Assembly: GCA_030040395.1 (NCBI GenBank)
Contig: JASHTU010000022.1
Location: 1-7,900, forward strand
Direction of reading: 5' to 3'
DNA length: 7,900 nucleotides
Source: Acidobacteriaceae bacterium
GTDB lineage: Bacteria > Acidobacteriota > Terriglobia > Terriglobales > Acidobacteriaceae
A program made the translations under genes and the position numbers. The notes beneath the pieces are model-generated. The model saw only the letters and a list, made by a program, of their open reading frames with translations, had not been told where the DNA came from and did no database searches. Positions 1-6,933 of this stretch are shown piece by piece. Position 1 is the first letter of the stretch; each line of letters starts with the position of its first letter.

Positions 1-2001
1 CTCACTCCGGAGTACGCTGCCCCGGAACAGTGGCGCGGCACGCCAGCCAACGAATTGGACGGCCGCACCGACCTCTATGCCCTCGGTACCGTCCTCTACG
101 AAATGCTCACCGGCCAAAAGCCCTTCCAAGCCGCGAACCCGGAAGGCTGGATGTTCCAGCACCTGCAGGGAGTGCCGGCGCCCTTGGGCAGCCTGCGGCC
201 CGATATCGAAAGGGATTACCCGGGATTGGAAGCGATTGTGATGCGCCTGTTGGCTCGTGAGCGCGAGGAGCGATTTCCCTCGGCGCTTGCCGTGCTGGAA
301 GCGCTTGCTCCCGTGACGCCTGCACGCCTGACCGAGGCCCTTACGGCCCCTTCACCCTCGGTCGAGGTTCAAACCCAGCGCGCGGCCATCTATGCGTCCT
401 CACCCTCTGCGGCTGTTCCTTCTGCGGTCATACCCTCTGCGGTTTTGCCCTCCGCGGTCATACCCTCTGCGGTTATGCCCTCCGCGGCCCTACCTGATCA
501 GCCCCCGCCGACGGTCCCTCTGTCCACCATCATTCCGCGCCGCGCCAGTCCTGGAAAATGGGCCGGCTTGGCCGGTTTAATCGTCGTCGTTGCGGCAGTA
601 GGAGCTTGGGTTGGAGCACGGTTTCTTCGCCCTGTGCACGCGACGGCCGTCCCGGTCCTCGCGCCCGGCGGAGGCACATACCCCGCAGCAGAACCCGTAA
701 CCATCGTCGATGCGACTCCACGCGCCATCATCCACTTCACAACGGATGGCAGTCCGCCCAATGCAGAGTCGCCTGTCTACACCAAACCGCTCGACGCGCT
801 GCCCAGCGGCACGGTCGTGCGCGCCATGGCGGTCGCACCGGGACACCCGCCAAGCCAAAGCGTCTCTGGCGCCTTTATCTGGTCCGGAGGCTCCGCTCCG
901 GCGCTCAGCGGAGAGGCAATCAAAACCGCGCCAGCTCACAACGTGACCCCCTCCGCGCCCGCAACAACCGCAAGGCCGGCCGCTCCACAGGCCCTCAGCA
1001 GCCGCGAGCAGGAAAGAAGGGGCGAAGCGCTCTATAACCAACAGCGGTATGACGAAGCCGCGCCGCTTCTTGAAAAAGCCTGCGATGGCGGGAACTTGCA
1101 GGATTGCAGCTACCTCGGCTCGCTTTACCAGAATGGCTGGGGTGTACACCAAGACGCCGTCGAGGCGCGCTCCCTCTACCAGCAAGCATGCAATGGCGGG
1201 GTACAGCCTGCCTGCGGCATGATGCAGAATCTGGAACAGGCAACGCGCCAGGAGGCCTCGCGGCAATTCGAGGAAGGACAGACCCTTTACAACCAGAAGC
1301 AATTCCAGAAGGCAAAACCGCTCTTCGAACGCGCCTGCGATGGGGGCGGGTTGAACGGTTGCAGATTGCTCGGCGCGCTCTACCAAAATGGCCTTGGAGT
1401 GCCACAGGATTACACCAAGGCACGTCTCTATTTCCAGAAAGCCTGCGATGGGGGAAACAACATTAGTTGCGGCAAACTCGGTACGTTTTACCGGGATGGC
1501 TGGGGTGTTCCCCAGGATGACCTGAAGGCGCGCATGATGTACCAGAAGGCGTGTGACGGCGGAGTCGCGTTTGCCTGTAACGACCTTGGCAATCTTCCGC
1601 GGCAGGGGTCGCGGCAAAAGCAGGCGCCGGCGCGCGGTGGGGTTGCCGTCGCGTGGACCGATCCTGCTACCGGCCTGATGTGGACGAAAAAGGACAGTGG
1701 CGTCGCCAGCCAACTGAACTGGGCCCAGGCGGCGAACTACTGCCGGGGTTTACAACTGGACGGATATTCTAACTGGCGTCTCCCGACGATCGGCGAATTA
1801 CAGGGAATTTACGATCCGAACGCCGAGTCCCATGGCCGTAGGGTGAAAGGAGGTCTATGGCTCTCCGGATGGCAGTGGAGCAGTTCCCGGACCCCTTCCG
1901 GATATGCGTTTGGATCCGCCTTTGAAAATCAGGCGCGGAATCAGCTTCCTGTCGGATATGGTGGTGGACGGGCGTCGTGTGTACGTCGCGCCGCTGACTG
2001 A
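1..2001 (+). CDS. Membrane-anchored Ser/Thr protein kinase with Sel1 repeats and DUF1566 domain (5' end outside window)
   Basis: The reading frame is open from base 1, so the start, the ATP-binding lobe and the catalytic loop lie upstream; 666 residues are visible. Residues 1-100 are the C-lobe of a Hanks-type kinase: the APE motif of subdomain VIII (7-9), the subdomain IX Asp in DLYALG (24-29) and the subdomain XI Arg near 91. Then come a Pro/Ser/Ala/Val repeat linker (135-164), one transmembrane helix (about 187-211), a chitobiase C-terminal-like beta domain (about 219-295, core HFTTDGSPP), Sel1-type repeats with paired cysteines (341-532) and a DUF1566/Lcl_C domain (about 549-664: TGLMW, YCRGL, NWRLPT, and a terminal Cys at 660). 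By family knowledge the kinase faces the cytoplasm and phosphorylates Ser/Thr; the part after the helix should be extracytoplasmic and may sense ligands or proteins, which is inference. The frame continues upstream of the TTG at 55, so that codon is not the true start. Confidence 0.93.
   Translation, partial: LTPEYAAPEQWRGTPANELDGRTDLYALGTVLYEMLTGQKPFQAANPEGWMFQHLQGVPAPLGSLRPDIERDYPGLEAIVMRLLAREREERFPSALAVLEALAPVTPARLTEALTAPSPSVEVQTQRAAIYASSPSAAVPSAVIPSAVLPSAVIPSAVMPSAALPDQPPPTVPLSTIIPRRASPGKWAGLAGLIVVVAAVGAWVGARFLRPVHATAVPVLAPGGGTYPAAEPVTIVDATPRAIIHFTTDGSPPNAESPVYTKPLDALPSGTVVRAMAVAPGHPPSQSVSGAFIWSGGSAPALSGEAIKTAPAHNVTPSAPATTARPAAPQALSSREQERRGEALYNQQRYDEAAPLLEKACDGGNLQDCSYLGSLYQNGWGVHQDAVEARSLYQQACNGGVQPACGMMQNLEQATRQEASRQFEEGQTLYNQKQFQKAKPLFERACDGGGLNGCRLLGALYQNGLGVPQDYTKARLYFQKACDGGNNISCGKLGTFYRDGWGVPQDDLKARMMYQKACDGGVAFACNDLGNLPRQGSRQKQAPARGGVAVAWTDPATGLMWTKKDSGVASQLNWAQAANYCRGLQLDGYSNWRLPTIGELQGIYDPNAESHGRRVKGGLWLSGWQWSSSRTPSGYAFGSAFENQARNQLPVGYGGGRASCVRRAAD
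403..492 (+). repeat. Six tandem 15-base units encoding PSAVx
   Basis: Six in-frame 15-base units run without a break and encode [25 protein letters not shown] and PSAAL. Synonymous use alternates between ccctctgcg and ccctccgcg, so the last four units also form a 30-base higher-order repeat (433-462 against 463-492). The array lies in the juxtamembrane linker between the kinase lobe and the transmembrane helix. It probably forms an extended flexible spacer whose copy number could change by slippage without breaking the frame. Confidence 0.9.
1021..1455 (+). repeat. Internal duplication of a Sel1/TPR-like module (copies 1021-1200 and 1276-1455)
   Basis: Two 60-residue segments, offset by exactly 85 residues, align without gaps: both run from a helix beginning G-x-x-LYNQ through ACDGG to a second ACxGG block. 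Five cysteine pairs, each C-x7-C, occur at visible residues 361/369, 397/405, 446/454, 482/490 and 518/526. Spacing between pairs is 36, 49, 36 and 36 residues; 36 is the Sel1 repeat period, and the 49 marks the join where the second copy begins with its own TPR-like helix. DNA identity is clearly lower than the protein pattern, so the duplication looks old. Confidence 0.8.
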
Positions 2002-2190
2002 CGCAGGCCGCCATGCGCGTCAACCGTTAGCGAATCCAAGAAAAGTCGCATATGTGGCGGGACAAGCGCCCTCCGGCTTTCCCGGGCAGGTTGCGCTGCA
2101 GGGCCATGCGGTTTGGCAGTACCGTTTGCGTGGGTTCGGGATTAAATGGTCCGTGATAGATGGTGTGCGTTACTCGCAACCCATAGTCAG
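2002..2190. other. Intergenic gap with no gene or promoter recognised
   Basis: This stretch separates the kinase from the lipoprotein gene. No T-tracted hairpin follows the kinase stop. TTGGCA (2113-2118) and TTAAAT (2142-2147) resemble promoter boxes but are 23 bases apart, too far for a standard sigma-70 promoter. A short inverted pair, TGGGTT (2131-2136) and AACCCA (2178-2183), is too small and too widely spaced to call an operator. A + frame running 1904-2221 through the gap starts inside the kinase gene and matches no family I recognise. Confidence 0.5.
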
Positions 2191-2197
2191 GGAAGGA
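2191..2197 (+). promoter_or_regulatory. Ribosome binding site of the DUF1080 lipoprotein gene
   Basis: GGAAGGA lies seven bases before the ATG at 2205. It is a good Shine-Dalgarno match and supports that ATG, which is also where the lipoprotein signal begins. Confidence 0.75.
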
Positions 2198-2204
2198 TTA
2201 AGCT

Positions 2205-4349
2205 ATGAAAGCAATTGCTAAACACTGCATTGGAGCGGCCGCCGCGGCGCTGCTCATTTTCTTGCTCGCGTCATGTTCGCGCCAGCGCAATGAGCCCGCG
2301 CCCGCGGCGGCAGGCGGAGCTTCGCCGTCAGCAGCCGCGGCGGGTTCGTCGTATGTGCCTTTAGTTGCCGGCGCCGGACTTGATGGGTGGCATTCTCAGG
2401 GAGTGGGCATGTGGAAGGTTGAGAATGGCGAGCTGGTTGGCACGTCCAAAACGGGCGCCGGCGGCTGGCTGATTGCCAACCACGGTTATCAGGATTTCAT
2501 CCTGCACGTCTCGTTCGAGTGCGCGCAATGCGATGCCGGCGTGCTGGTTCGGGGCGCGCAATCCGGAGCCGACGTAACCGGCATTTATGTTCCGCTCGGC
2601 GGGGCCGAAATGGGCAAGTTATATCGGGCCGCGCTGACCGGCGCGGATGAAAAGTTGGGGAAACTGACGCCCATGCCCGCGCCGCCCACTCCGGCCGGGC
2701 TTCAAGGCGCCATCGACGCGGGCTCGTGCGCGCCTATCAACTGCGACGGCATTCGTGACGCGCACGGCGGCTCAGAGGGCCATCCGTCGGCGCCCGCGCC
2801 CAGGCCGGCCGCATTGCATTCGGGCTGGAACGACCTGGCCATCACCATGCGCGGCGACGTCATCAGCGCCAGCGTGAACGGAGTTCCTTTGGCGCAAGCC
2901 CAGATGGATGATGGCCCATGGTACGGCCAGATCGCGCTGCGCGCCGCGGGCAGTGCGGGTGAGGCGGTGCACTTCAAAAACGTCATCATCAAGGATCTGA
3001 CGCTGCGCGGCGCCGGCGAAGACGCCGCCTACACCGATCCCGGCTTCCGGCGCGACCAGTTGACGCCCTTTTTCTATTCCGAGGGCATCGCCGCCGGAGA
3101 TTTGTATCACCACGGAGCCATGGACGTGGTTTCAGGTCCCTTCATTTATGAAGGGCCGAACTATAGCCTTGCGCGGGAGCTATTTCCGCCCATTACGTAT
3201 AACGTTGGCGGGCCGCAGGACGGCTACATTGAAAAAGGCAGAGCCGGATTGCCGCAGGCCGGGGCCATCGTGCACGGCAACTATACGGCCGTATTCCTCT
3301 CCTGGGTCCACGATTTCGAACACAGTGGCTGGCCCGACGTGATCGACGTTTTGGGCTTTGGTCCGCGGCCCACCTTCTCGGCGCACCTTTTTGTGAACCC
3401 GCACGGCGAAAACCGCGATTGGACGAATTACCAGATCTATCCTGTCATCTCCAATGAATACGACGTGTTTTTGCCCAAGGGCATTGACGGGAGCGGCACG
3501 CCGGAGCTGGTGATCCAAACAGCAACCAATCCCGATTGGTCGAATGCGCAGGTGGGGTACATTAAACCCGGTCCGGATATAACCAAGCCTTGGATTTTCA
3601 CCGCCGTCTCTGAGCCGGGACATTGGGGCGGACATGGAATGGGTGTCGGCGACATTCTCGGCAATGGCCGGCTCGACATCTTGAACTACGACGGCTGGTG
3701 GGAGCAGCCGCCCGCGGGCGCGCCCGGCCTCTGGAAATTCCATCCCCAGAAATTCGGCGAAACGCACGCCACGCCTCTGGTGCCGGGTGGGAGCGCCAGT
3801 TGCTTCGCGTGCGGCGGCGCAAAAATGGAAGTCTACGACGTGAACGGCGATGGGCTGCCCGACGTGATCACCAGCTTGAACGCGCACGGTCCCGGCTTGG
3901 GCTGGTTCGAACAGCAAAGGGACGCGCAGGGCAATATCACCTGGAAAGAGCACGTGATTATGGGCGCTCCCACCACGCCGATGGCCGATCGCGGCAGTTG
4001 GGAGGAGACCGACAAGCGCGTTGCCTTCACGGAACTGCACGCGGTGGATTATGGCGACATGAACGGTGACGGTCTACTGGATATTGTCACCGGCAAGCGT
4101 TACTGGTCCCACGGCTTCCGCTACGAAGAGAACGACGTGGACGATCCGCCCGTTGTGTATTGGTTTGAGTTGCGGCGCTTGCCCGGTCCGGACCACAAGG
4201 TGGAGTGGATTCCGCATCTGATCGACAACGCGTCGGGCGTGGGCACGTCGATGCTGGTGATGGACCTGAACGGCGACAGCCGTCCTGACGTGCTGACGGC
4301 GAGCAGGATGGGCACGTTTGTCTTCTTCAACCAACTCGCCCGGAAATAG
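2205..4349 (+). CDS. Lipoprotein with DUF1080 (3-keto-disaccharide hydrolase-like) domain and FG-GAP/VCBS-like repeats
   Basis: The 714-residue product starts with a lipoprotein signal: a basic start, a hydrophobic core, then the lipobox LASC with Cys24 as the lipidated residue. Ser follows at +2, which favours the outer membrane under the E. coli rule. A low-complexity Ala/Pro linker runs to about 48. Residues about 50-266 match DUF1080 (PF06439), a concanavalin-like fold whose characterised members hydrolyse 3-keto-glycosides: LDGW near 59, GGWLIANHGYQDF near 86, CDAGVLVR near 109, GWNDLAI near 207 and VHFKNVIIKDL near 255. Residues about 280-714 resemble an FG-GAP/VCBS propeller, with calcium-loop-like motifs DVNGDGLPD (545-553), DMNGDGLLD (618-626), DLNGDSRPD (687-695) and the weaker DILGNGRLD (483-491). 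Hydrolase activity is inferred from the family, since I cannot name the catalytic residues. The domain might instead only bind sugar. The next gene encodes an exported PQQ dehydrogenase. Confidence 0.87.
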   Translation: MKAIAKHCIGAAAAALLIFLLASCSRQRNEPAPAAAGGASPSAAAAGSSYVPLVAGAGLDGWHSQGVGMWKVENGELVGTSKTGAGGWLIANHGYQDFILHVSFECAQCDAGVLVRGAQSGADVTGIYVPLGGAEMGKLYRAALTGADEKLGKLTPMPAPPTPAGLQGAIDAGSCAPINCDGIRDAHGGSEGHPSAPAPRPAALHSGWNDLAITMRGDVISASVNGVPLAQAQMDDGPWYGQIALRAAGSAGEAVHFKNVIIKDLTLRGAGEDAAYTDPGFRRDQLTPFFYSEGIAAGDLYHHGAMDVVSGPFIYEGPNYSLARELFPPITYNVGGPQDGYIEKGRAGLPQAGAIVHGNYTAVFLSWVHDFEHSGWPDVIDVLGFGPRPTFSAHLFVNPHGENRDWTNYQIYPVISNEYDVFLPKGIDGSGTPELVIQTATNPDWSNAQVGYIKPGPDITKPWIFTAVSEPGHWGGHGMGVGDILGNGRLDILNYDGWWEQPPAGAPGLWKFHPQKFGETHATPLVPGGSASCFACGGAKMEVYDVNGDGLPDVITSLNAHGPGLGWFEQQRDAQGNITWKEHVIMGAPTTPMADRGSWEETDKRVAFTELHAVDYGDMNGDGLLDIVTGKRYWSHGFRYEENDVDDPPVVYWFELRRLPGPDHKVEWIPHLIDNASGVGTSMLVMDLNGDSRPDVLTASRMGTFVFFNQLARK

Positions 4350-4420
4350 CCAGGCGGCTTCGCCCGCAGATACTGGGAGCGTGTCTTGAAAATGGTGGCC
4401 GAGATGAGAACACTACATCC

Positions 4421-4490
4421 CTCAGCGGCTAAAGCCACGCCTTTATCAGCGGCGGCTATGGCGCGGCTGAAACCGTGCCCTTTCATGACG
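4421..4490. repeat. Imperfect direct repeat, probably a dispersed REP-like intergenic element
   Basis: Two units read in the same direction: CGGCTAAAGCCACGCC followed by TTTAT (4426-4446), and CGGCTGAAACCGTGCC followed by CTTTCAT (4464-4486). The first has a palindromic core, GGCTAAAGCC (4427-4436), and the second a degenerate version of it. Short sequences of this form recur between genes in Acidobacteriota genomes as I remember them. The dispersed, possibly mobile nature is therefore recollection and inference; the local repeat itself is seen directly. Confidence 0.6.
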
Positions 4491-4592
4491 CAATTTTTTG
4501 AAACAAACTGTAAGGAACGGCTGAACAAGCACCTGCTTTGAAAGTTATCTTGAGGAGCGCCGTGTTGCGATTCGAAAATTGGTTCGCGCGTT

Positions 4593-4600
4593 GGAGTGAG
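4593..4600 (+). promoter_or_regulatory. Candidate ribosome binding site deciding the PQQ dehydrogenase start
   Basis: GGAGTGAG ends nine bases before the ATG at 4610, where a compact signal peptide begins. A rival site, GAGGAG (4552-4557), sits four bases before GTG 4562 and seven before TTG 4565. The most upstream candidate, TTG 4538, has no Shine-Dalgarno at usable distance. I prefer 4610 because the resulting n-region is short and typical of a Sec signal. Confidence 0.5.
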
Positions 4601-4609
4601 TGGCTGCGC

Positions 4610-6832
4610 ATGGGTTCACGCATCCGTCCGCTGGTCGTGGCGGCAAGCTTGATCAGTCTCTGCGCCGTTGCCGCGGCCCAAAGACAGCCCTACACCACCT
4701 GGCAGGAATATGAGGGCGGCCCGGAAGGCGCGGATTATTCCGCGCTCGCCCAAATCAACCTTTCCAACGTCAGCCAGCTTCAAGTTGCGTGGAGATACGA
4801 TACCGGCGACAGCAACGCCTACGAGGTCAATCCGCTTGTCGCCGGCAACACGATGTACTTGCTGGCCAAGAACTCTTCGATCGTGGCCCTCGACGCGAGC
4901 ACGGGGAAAGAGCTTTGGACGTACCGCGACCCCAAGGCGCCGGCGCGGACGGCCATGCGCGGCCTCAGCTACTGGGAAAGCAAAGACGGCGCCGAGCAGC
5001 GCTTGCTGTTCCCGATCGGTTACAACCTTGAAGAAATCGATGCGCGCACCGGCGCGCTGGTCGCGTCTTTTGGCGAGAAAGGTATGGTGGATCTGCGGGT
5101 GGGGCTGGGCCGCGATCCGAATTCGATTCGACACATCGCTTCGGGCTCGCCGGGCGTCATCTTCGAGAATCTGATCATCGAAGGGTCGTCGACCGGCGAG
5201 GACTACGGCTCGCCGCCAGGCGATGTACGCGCCTATGACGTCAGGTCAGGGGCATTGGTTTGGACGTTTCACATGGTGCCGCATCCGGGCGAGGTTGGCT
5301 ACCACACATGGCCCAAGAACGCGTGGAAATATGCGGGCGGCGCCGATGCGTGGGGAGGGTTGGCGGTGGATCCCAAGCGCGGCGTTGTCTATATTCCCAC
5401 CGCCGCGCCCAAGAATGAGTTTTACGGCGGCGACCGTCTGGGCGACAACTTGTTTTCCGATTGCCTGGTGGCGCTCGACGCGCGCACTGGCAAGCTTATC
5501 TGGTATTACCAGTTTGTTCATCACGACATTTGGGATTTCGACGGCAGCGCGACCCCGCAGCTTGTGACCGTGACGCACGACGGGAAGAAGGTCGATGCGG
5601 TAGCCCAAGCAGGCAAGACCGGCTTCCTCTACGTATTTGACCGCGCCACAGGTAAGCCGTTGTGGCCTATCGAAGAGCGAAGCGTGCCGCCGTCGCATGT
5701 GCCGGGAGAAGTCGCAGCCGCTACGCAACCCTTCCCGACGGCGCCGCCGCCGTTTGCAAGGCAGAGCTTCACAGCCGACGATGTCGATCCGTACGTGCTC
5801 AGCGCGGCCGATCAGACAGCATGGAAGCGGAGGATCAACAAGGCCGTTAATTTGGGGCTTTTCACGCCGCCGGCGGAAACGGAAACGGTGGAGATGCCGG
5901 GCAATCGCGGCGGCGCGAACGTGGGCATGTCGGCGGCCGACCCGGCCAGGGGGATGGTCTACGTTCTCTCCGCGGATTTGCCGGGCATTCTGAAGATGGA
6001 GCGCCAGCGGCCGCCTTCGCTCTTCGCCATCCCTCGCAATTTGCCTCCGGCGCCAACGGGACGCGCCGTCTACCAGGAATTTTGCCAGCGATGCCACGGG
6101 CCGGACCGGCAAGGATCTCCACCGGCGATTCCATCGCTCGTGAATGCGCCGGCCGAATTGGGGCCGAAAGCGATTGCGAGCATTGTGGGAAACGGAATGG
6201 GCAACATGCCGGCGTTCAGCGACCTTACCGGAACCCTGCTCGATGACCTGATCGAGTACCTCAGGCATCCTGACCAAGCGCCCGCGCCGATTGTCATGGA
6301 GAGAAACGTGTATAGCGCGAACGCTTCGCCGTACCCTGCCGGAGTTGAAGCTCCCATCACAAATTTCTATTACACGCCCTACGGCCTGGTGCCGGAGGCC
6401 ATCAAGCCGCCGTGGTCGACCATCACGGCCTACGATTTGAACAAGGGAACCATTCAGTGGCAGGTCCCGTTTGGCAAGGCGCCGCAAGCGCCCGACGCGC
6501 CGGATTCCAGCATCATGGAGCCGCGTAATGGCATGGTTGTCACCGGCGGCGGGCTCATCTTTGCCGCAACGCTCGACGAGGGCAAGCTGCGCTCTTATGA
6601 CACCAGTACAGGGCAAGTGCTCTGGTCGACGGACTTGCCCGCCGCCTCTGAGGGCACACCAGCGGTATATGAAGAGCAAGGCCGCGAGTTCGTCGTCCTT
6701 CCTGTCTGCACGGTGAAAGGAGTGAACCTGCCGCGGGACCGCAGTGCGGTTCCTCAGCCAGAAACACAGCCAACAAAACGCAGCTATATCGCCTTCGCTT
6801 TGCCCGCCGTCCAGGCCGCACAGCGCAAGTAG
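4610..6832 (+). CDS. Exported PQQ-dependent dehydrogenase (glucose/alcohol dehydrogenase-like) with embedded cytochrome c domain
   Basis: From ATG 4610 the protein has 740 residues; the frame is open to TTG 4538 (764 residues). Residues 1-23 form a signal peptide ending AVAAA before QRQ. The rest is a quinoprotein beta-propeller with typical blade motifs: NLSNVSQLQVAWRYDTGD (50-67), VALDASTGKELW (92-103), GDVRAYDVRSGALVWTF (204-220), FYGGDRLGDN (271-280) and AYDLNKGTIQW (607-617). The HHDIWDFD segment (304-311) holds the Asp expected to act as catalytic base, and Lys336 in GKTG matches the PQQ-binding Lys of membrane glucose dehydrogenase. A c-type haem site CQRCH (492-496), with Met533 in GMGNMP as likely distal ligand, lies before the last blade, as I recall for this family. 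It should oxidise a sugar or alcohol in the periplasm and pass electrons from PQQ to its own haem. The substrate cannot be read from sequence. No PQQ synthesis genes are in view. Confidence 0.92.
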   Translation: MGSRIRPLVVAASLISLCAVAAAQRQPYTTWQEYEGGPEGADYSALAQINLSNVSQLQVAWRYDTGDSNAYEVNPLVAGNTMYLLAKNSSIVALDASTGKELWTYRDPKAPARTAMRGLSYWESKDGAEQRLLFPIGYNLEEIDARTGALVASFGEKGMVDLRVGLGRDPNSIRHIASGSPGVIFENLIIEGSSTGEDYGSPPGDVRAYDVRSGALVWTFHMVPHPGEVGYHTWPKNAWKYAGGADAWGGLAVDPKRGVVYIPTAAPKNEFYGGDRLGDNLFSDCLVALDARTGKLIWYYQFVHHDIWDFDGSATPQLVTVTHDGKKVDAVAQAGKTGFLYVFDRATGKPLWPIEERSVPPSHVPGEVAAATQPFPTAPPPFARQSFTADDVDPYVLSAADQTAWKRRINKAVNLGLFTPPAETETVEMPGNRGGANVGMSAADPARGMVYVLSADLPGILKMERQRPPSLFAIPRNLPPAPTGRAVYQEFCQRCHGPDRQGSPPAIPSLVNAPAELGPKAIASIVGNGMGNMPAFSDLTGTLLDDLIEYLRHPDQAPAPIVMERNVYSANASPYPAGVEAPITNFYYTPYGLVPEAIKPPWSTITAYDLNKGTIQWQVPFGKAPQAPDAPDSSIMEPRNGMVVTGGGLIFAATLDEGKLRSYDTSTGQVLWSTDLPAASEGTPAVYEEQGREFVVLPVCTVKGVNLPRDRSAVPQPETQPTKRSYIAFALPAVQAAQRK

Positions 6833-6884
6833 CGTTGTGTCCCTAAAACAGGTGTCCAATGCGCGTTGTCGCCCTGAGCGCCAC

Positions 6885-6925
6885 GGGCCGTGTGACCGGC
6901 CCCCACAGGCAGATCTTCGTCTGTG
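6885..6925. other. Two adjacent hairpins downstream of the dehydrogenase gene
   Basis: GGGCCG (6885-6890) and CGGCCC (6897-6902) form a perfect six-base-pair stem with loop TGTGAC. Next to it, CACAG (6904-6908) pairs with CTGTG (6921-6925), extendable by a C-G and a G-T pair. Neither is followed by a T-run on the + strand, so an intrinsic terminator is not supported. They may belong to the decayed mobile element or act as an RNA 3' end structure. Confidence 0.35.
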
Positions 6926-6933
6926 AGGTGGAA

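Larger units (their letters stand above)
4350..4609. other. Intergenic gap between lipoprotein and PQQ dehydrogenase genes
   Basis: The gap is 260 bases if translation of the next gene starts at 4610. It contains the repeat element at 4421-4490 and two candidate Shine-Dalgarno sites near its right end. TTGAAA (4498-4503) resembles a -35 box but has no acceptable -10 partner 16-18 bases downstream. The small GGCG/CGCC hairpin just after the lipoprotein stop (4353-4364) has a four-base-pair stem and no T-run, so it is not called as a terminator. Confidence 0.5.

Noticed and set aside
577..1713. A 378-codon open frame on the - strand opposite the kinase gene
   Set aside because: It mirrors the Sel1-encoding region, has low-complexity Arg-rich translation and matches no family; it is a codon-bias artefact.
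2113..2147. Promoter made of TTGGCA and TTAAAT upstream of the lipoprotein gene
   Set aside because: The spacing is 23 bases rather than 16-18, and other pairings were no better.
1904..2221. A 105-codon + strand frame bridging the kinase end and the lipoprotein start
   Set aside because: It starts inside the DUF1566 coding sequence and ends inside the next gene, with no ribosome site or recognisable product.
3180..4040. A 286-codon open frame on the - strand opposite the lipoprotein gene
   Set aside because: It is fully antisense to the VCBS-like region and shows no domain features.
4353..4364. Hairpin GGCG-GCTT-CGCC just after the lipoprotein stop as a terminator
   Set aside because: The stem is only four base pairs and no T-run follows.
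5246..6859. A 537-codon open frame on the - strand opposite the dehydrogenase gene
   Set aside because: It lies antisense to a strongly supported enzyme gene, its translation is Arg/His-rich with no recognisable domain, and long antisense frames are common in high-GC coding DNA.
6838..6861. GTGTCC-containing sequence that might be an IS3-type terminal repeat
   Set aside because: IS3-group ends do contain TGGACAC, but here its orientation relative to the OrfA relic is that of a left end while its position is downstream, and no matching partner end was found upstream of the relic.
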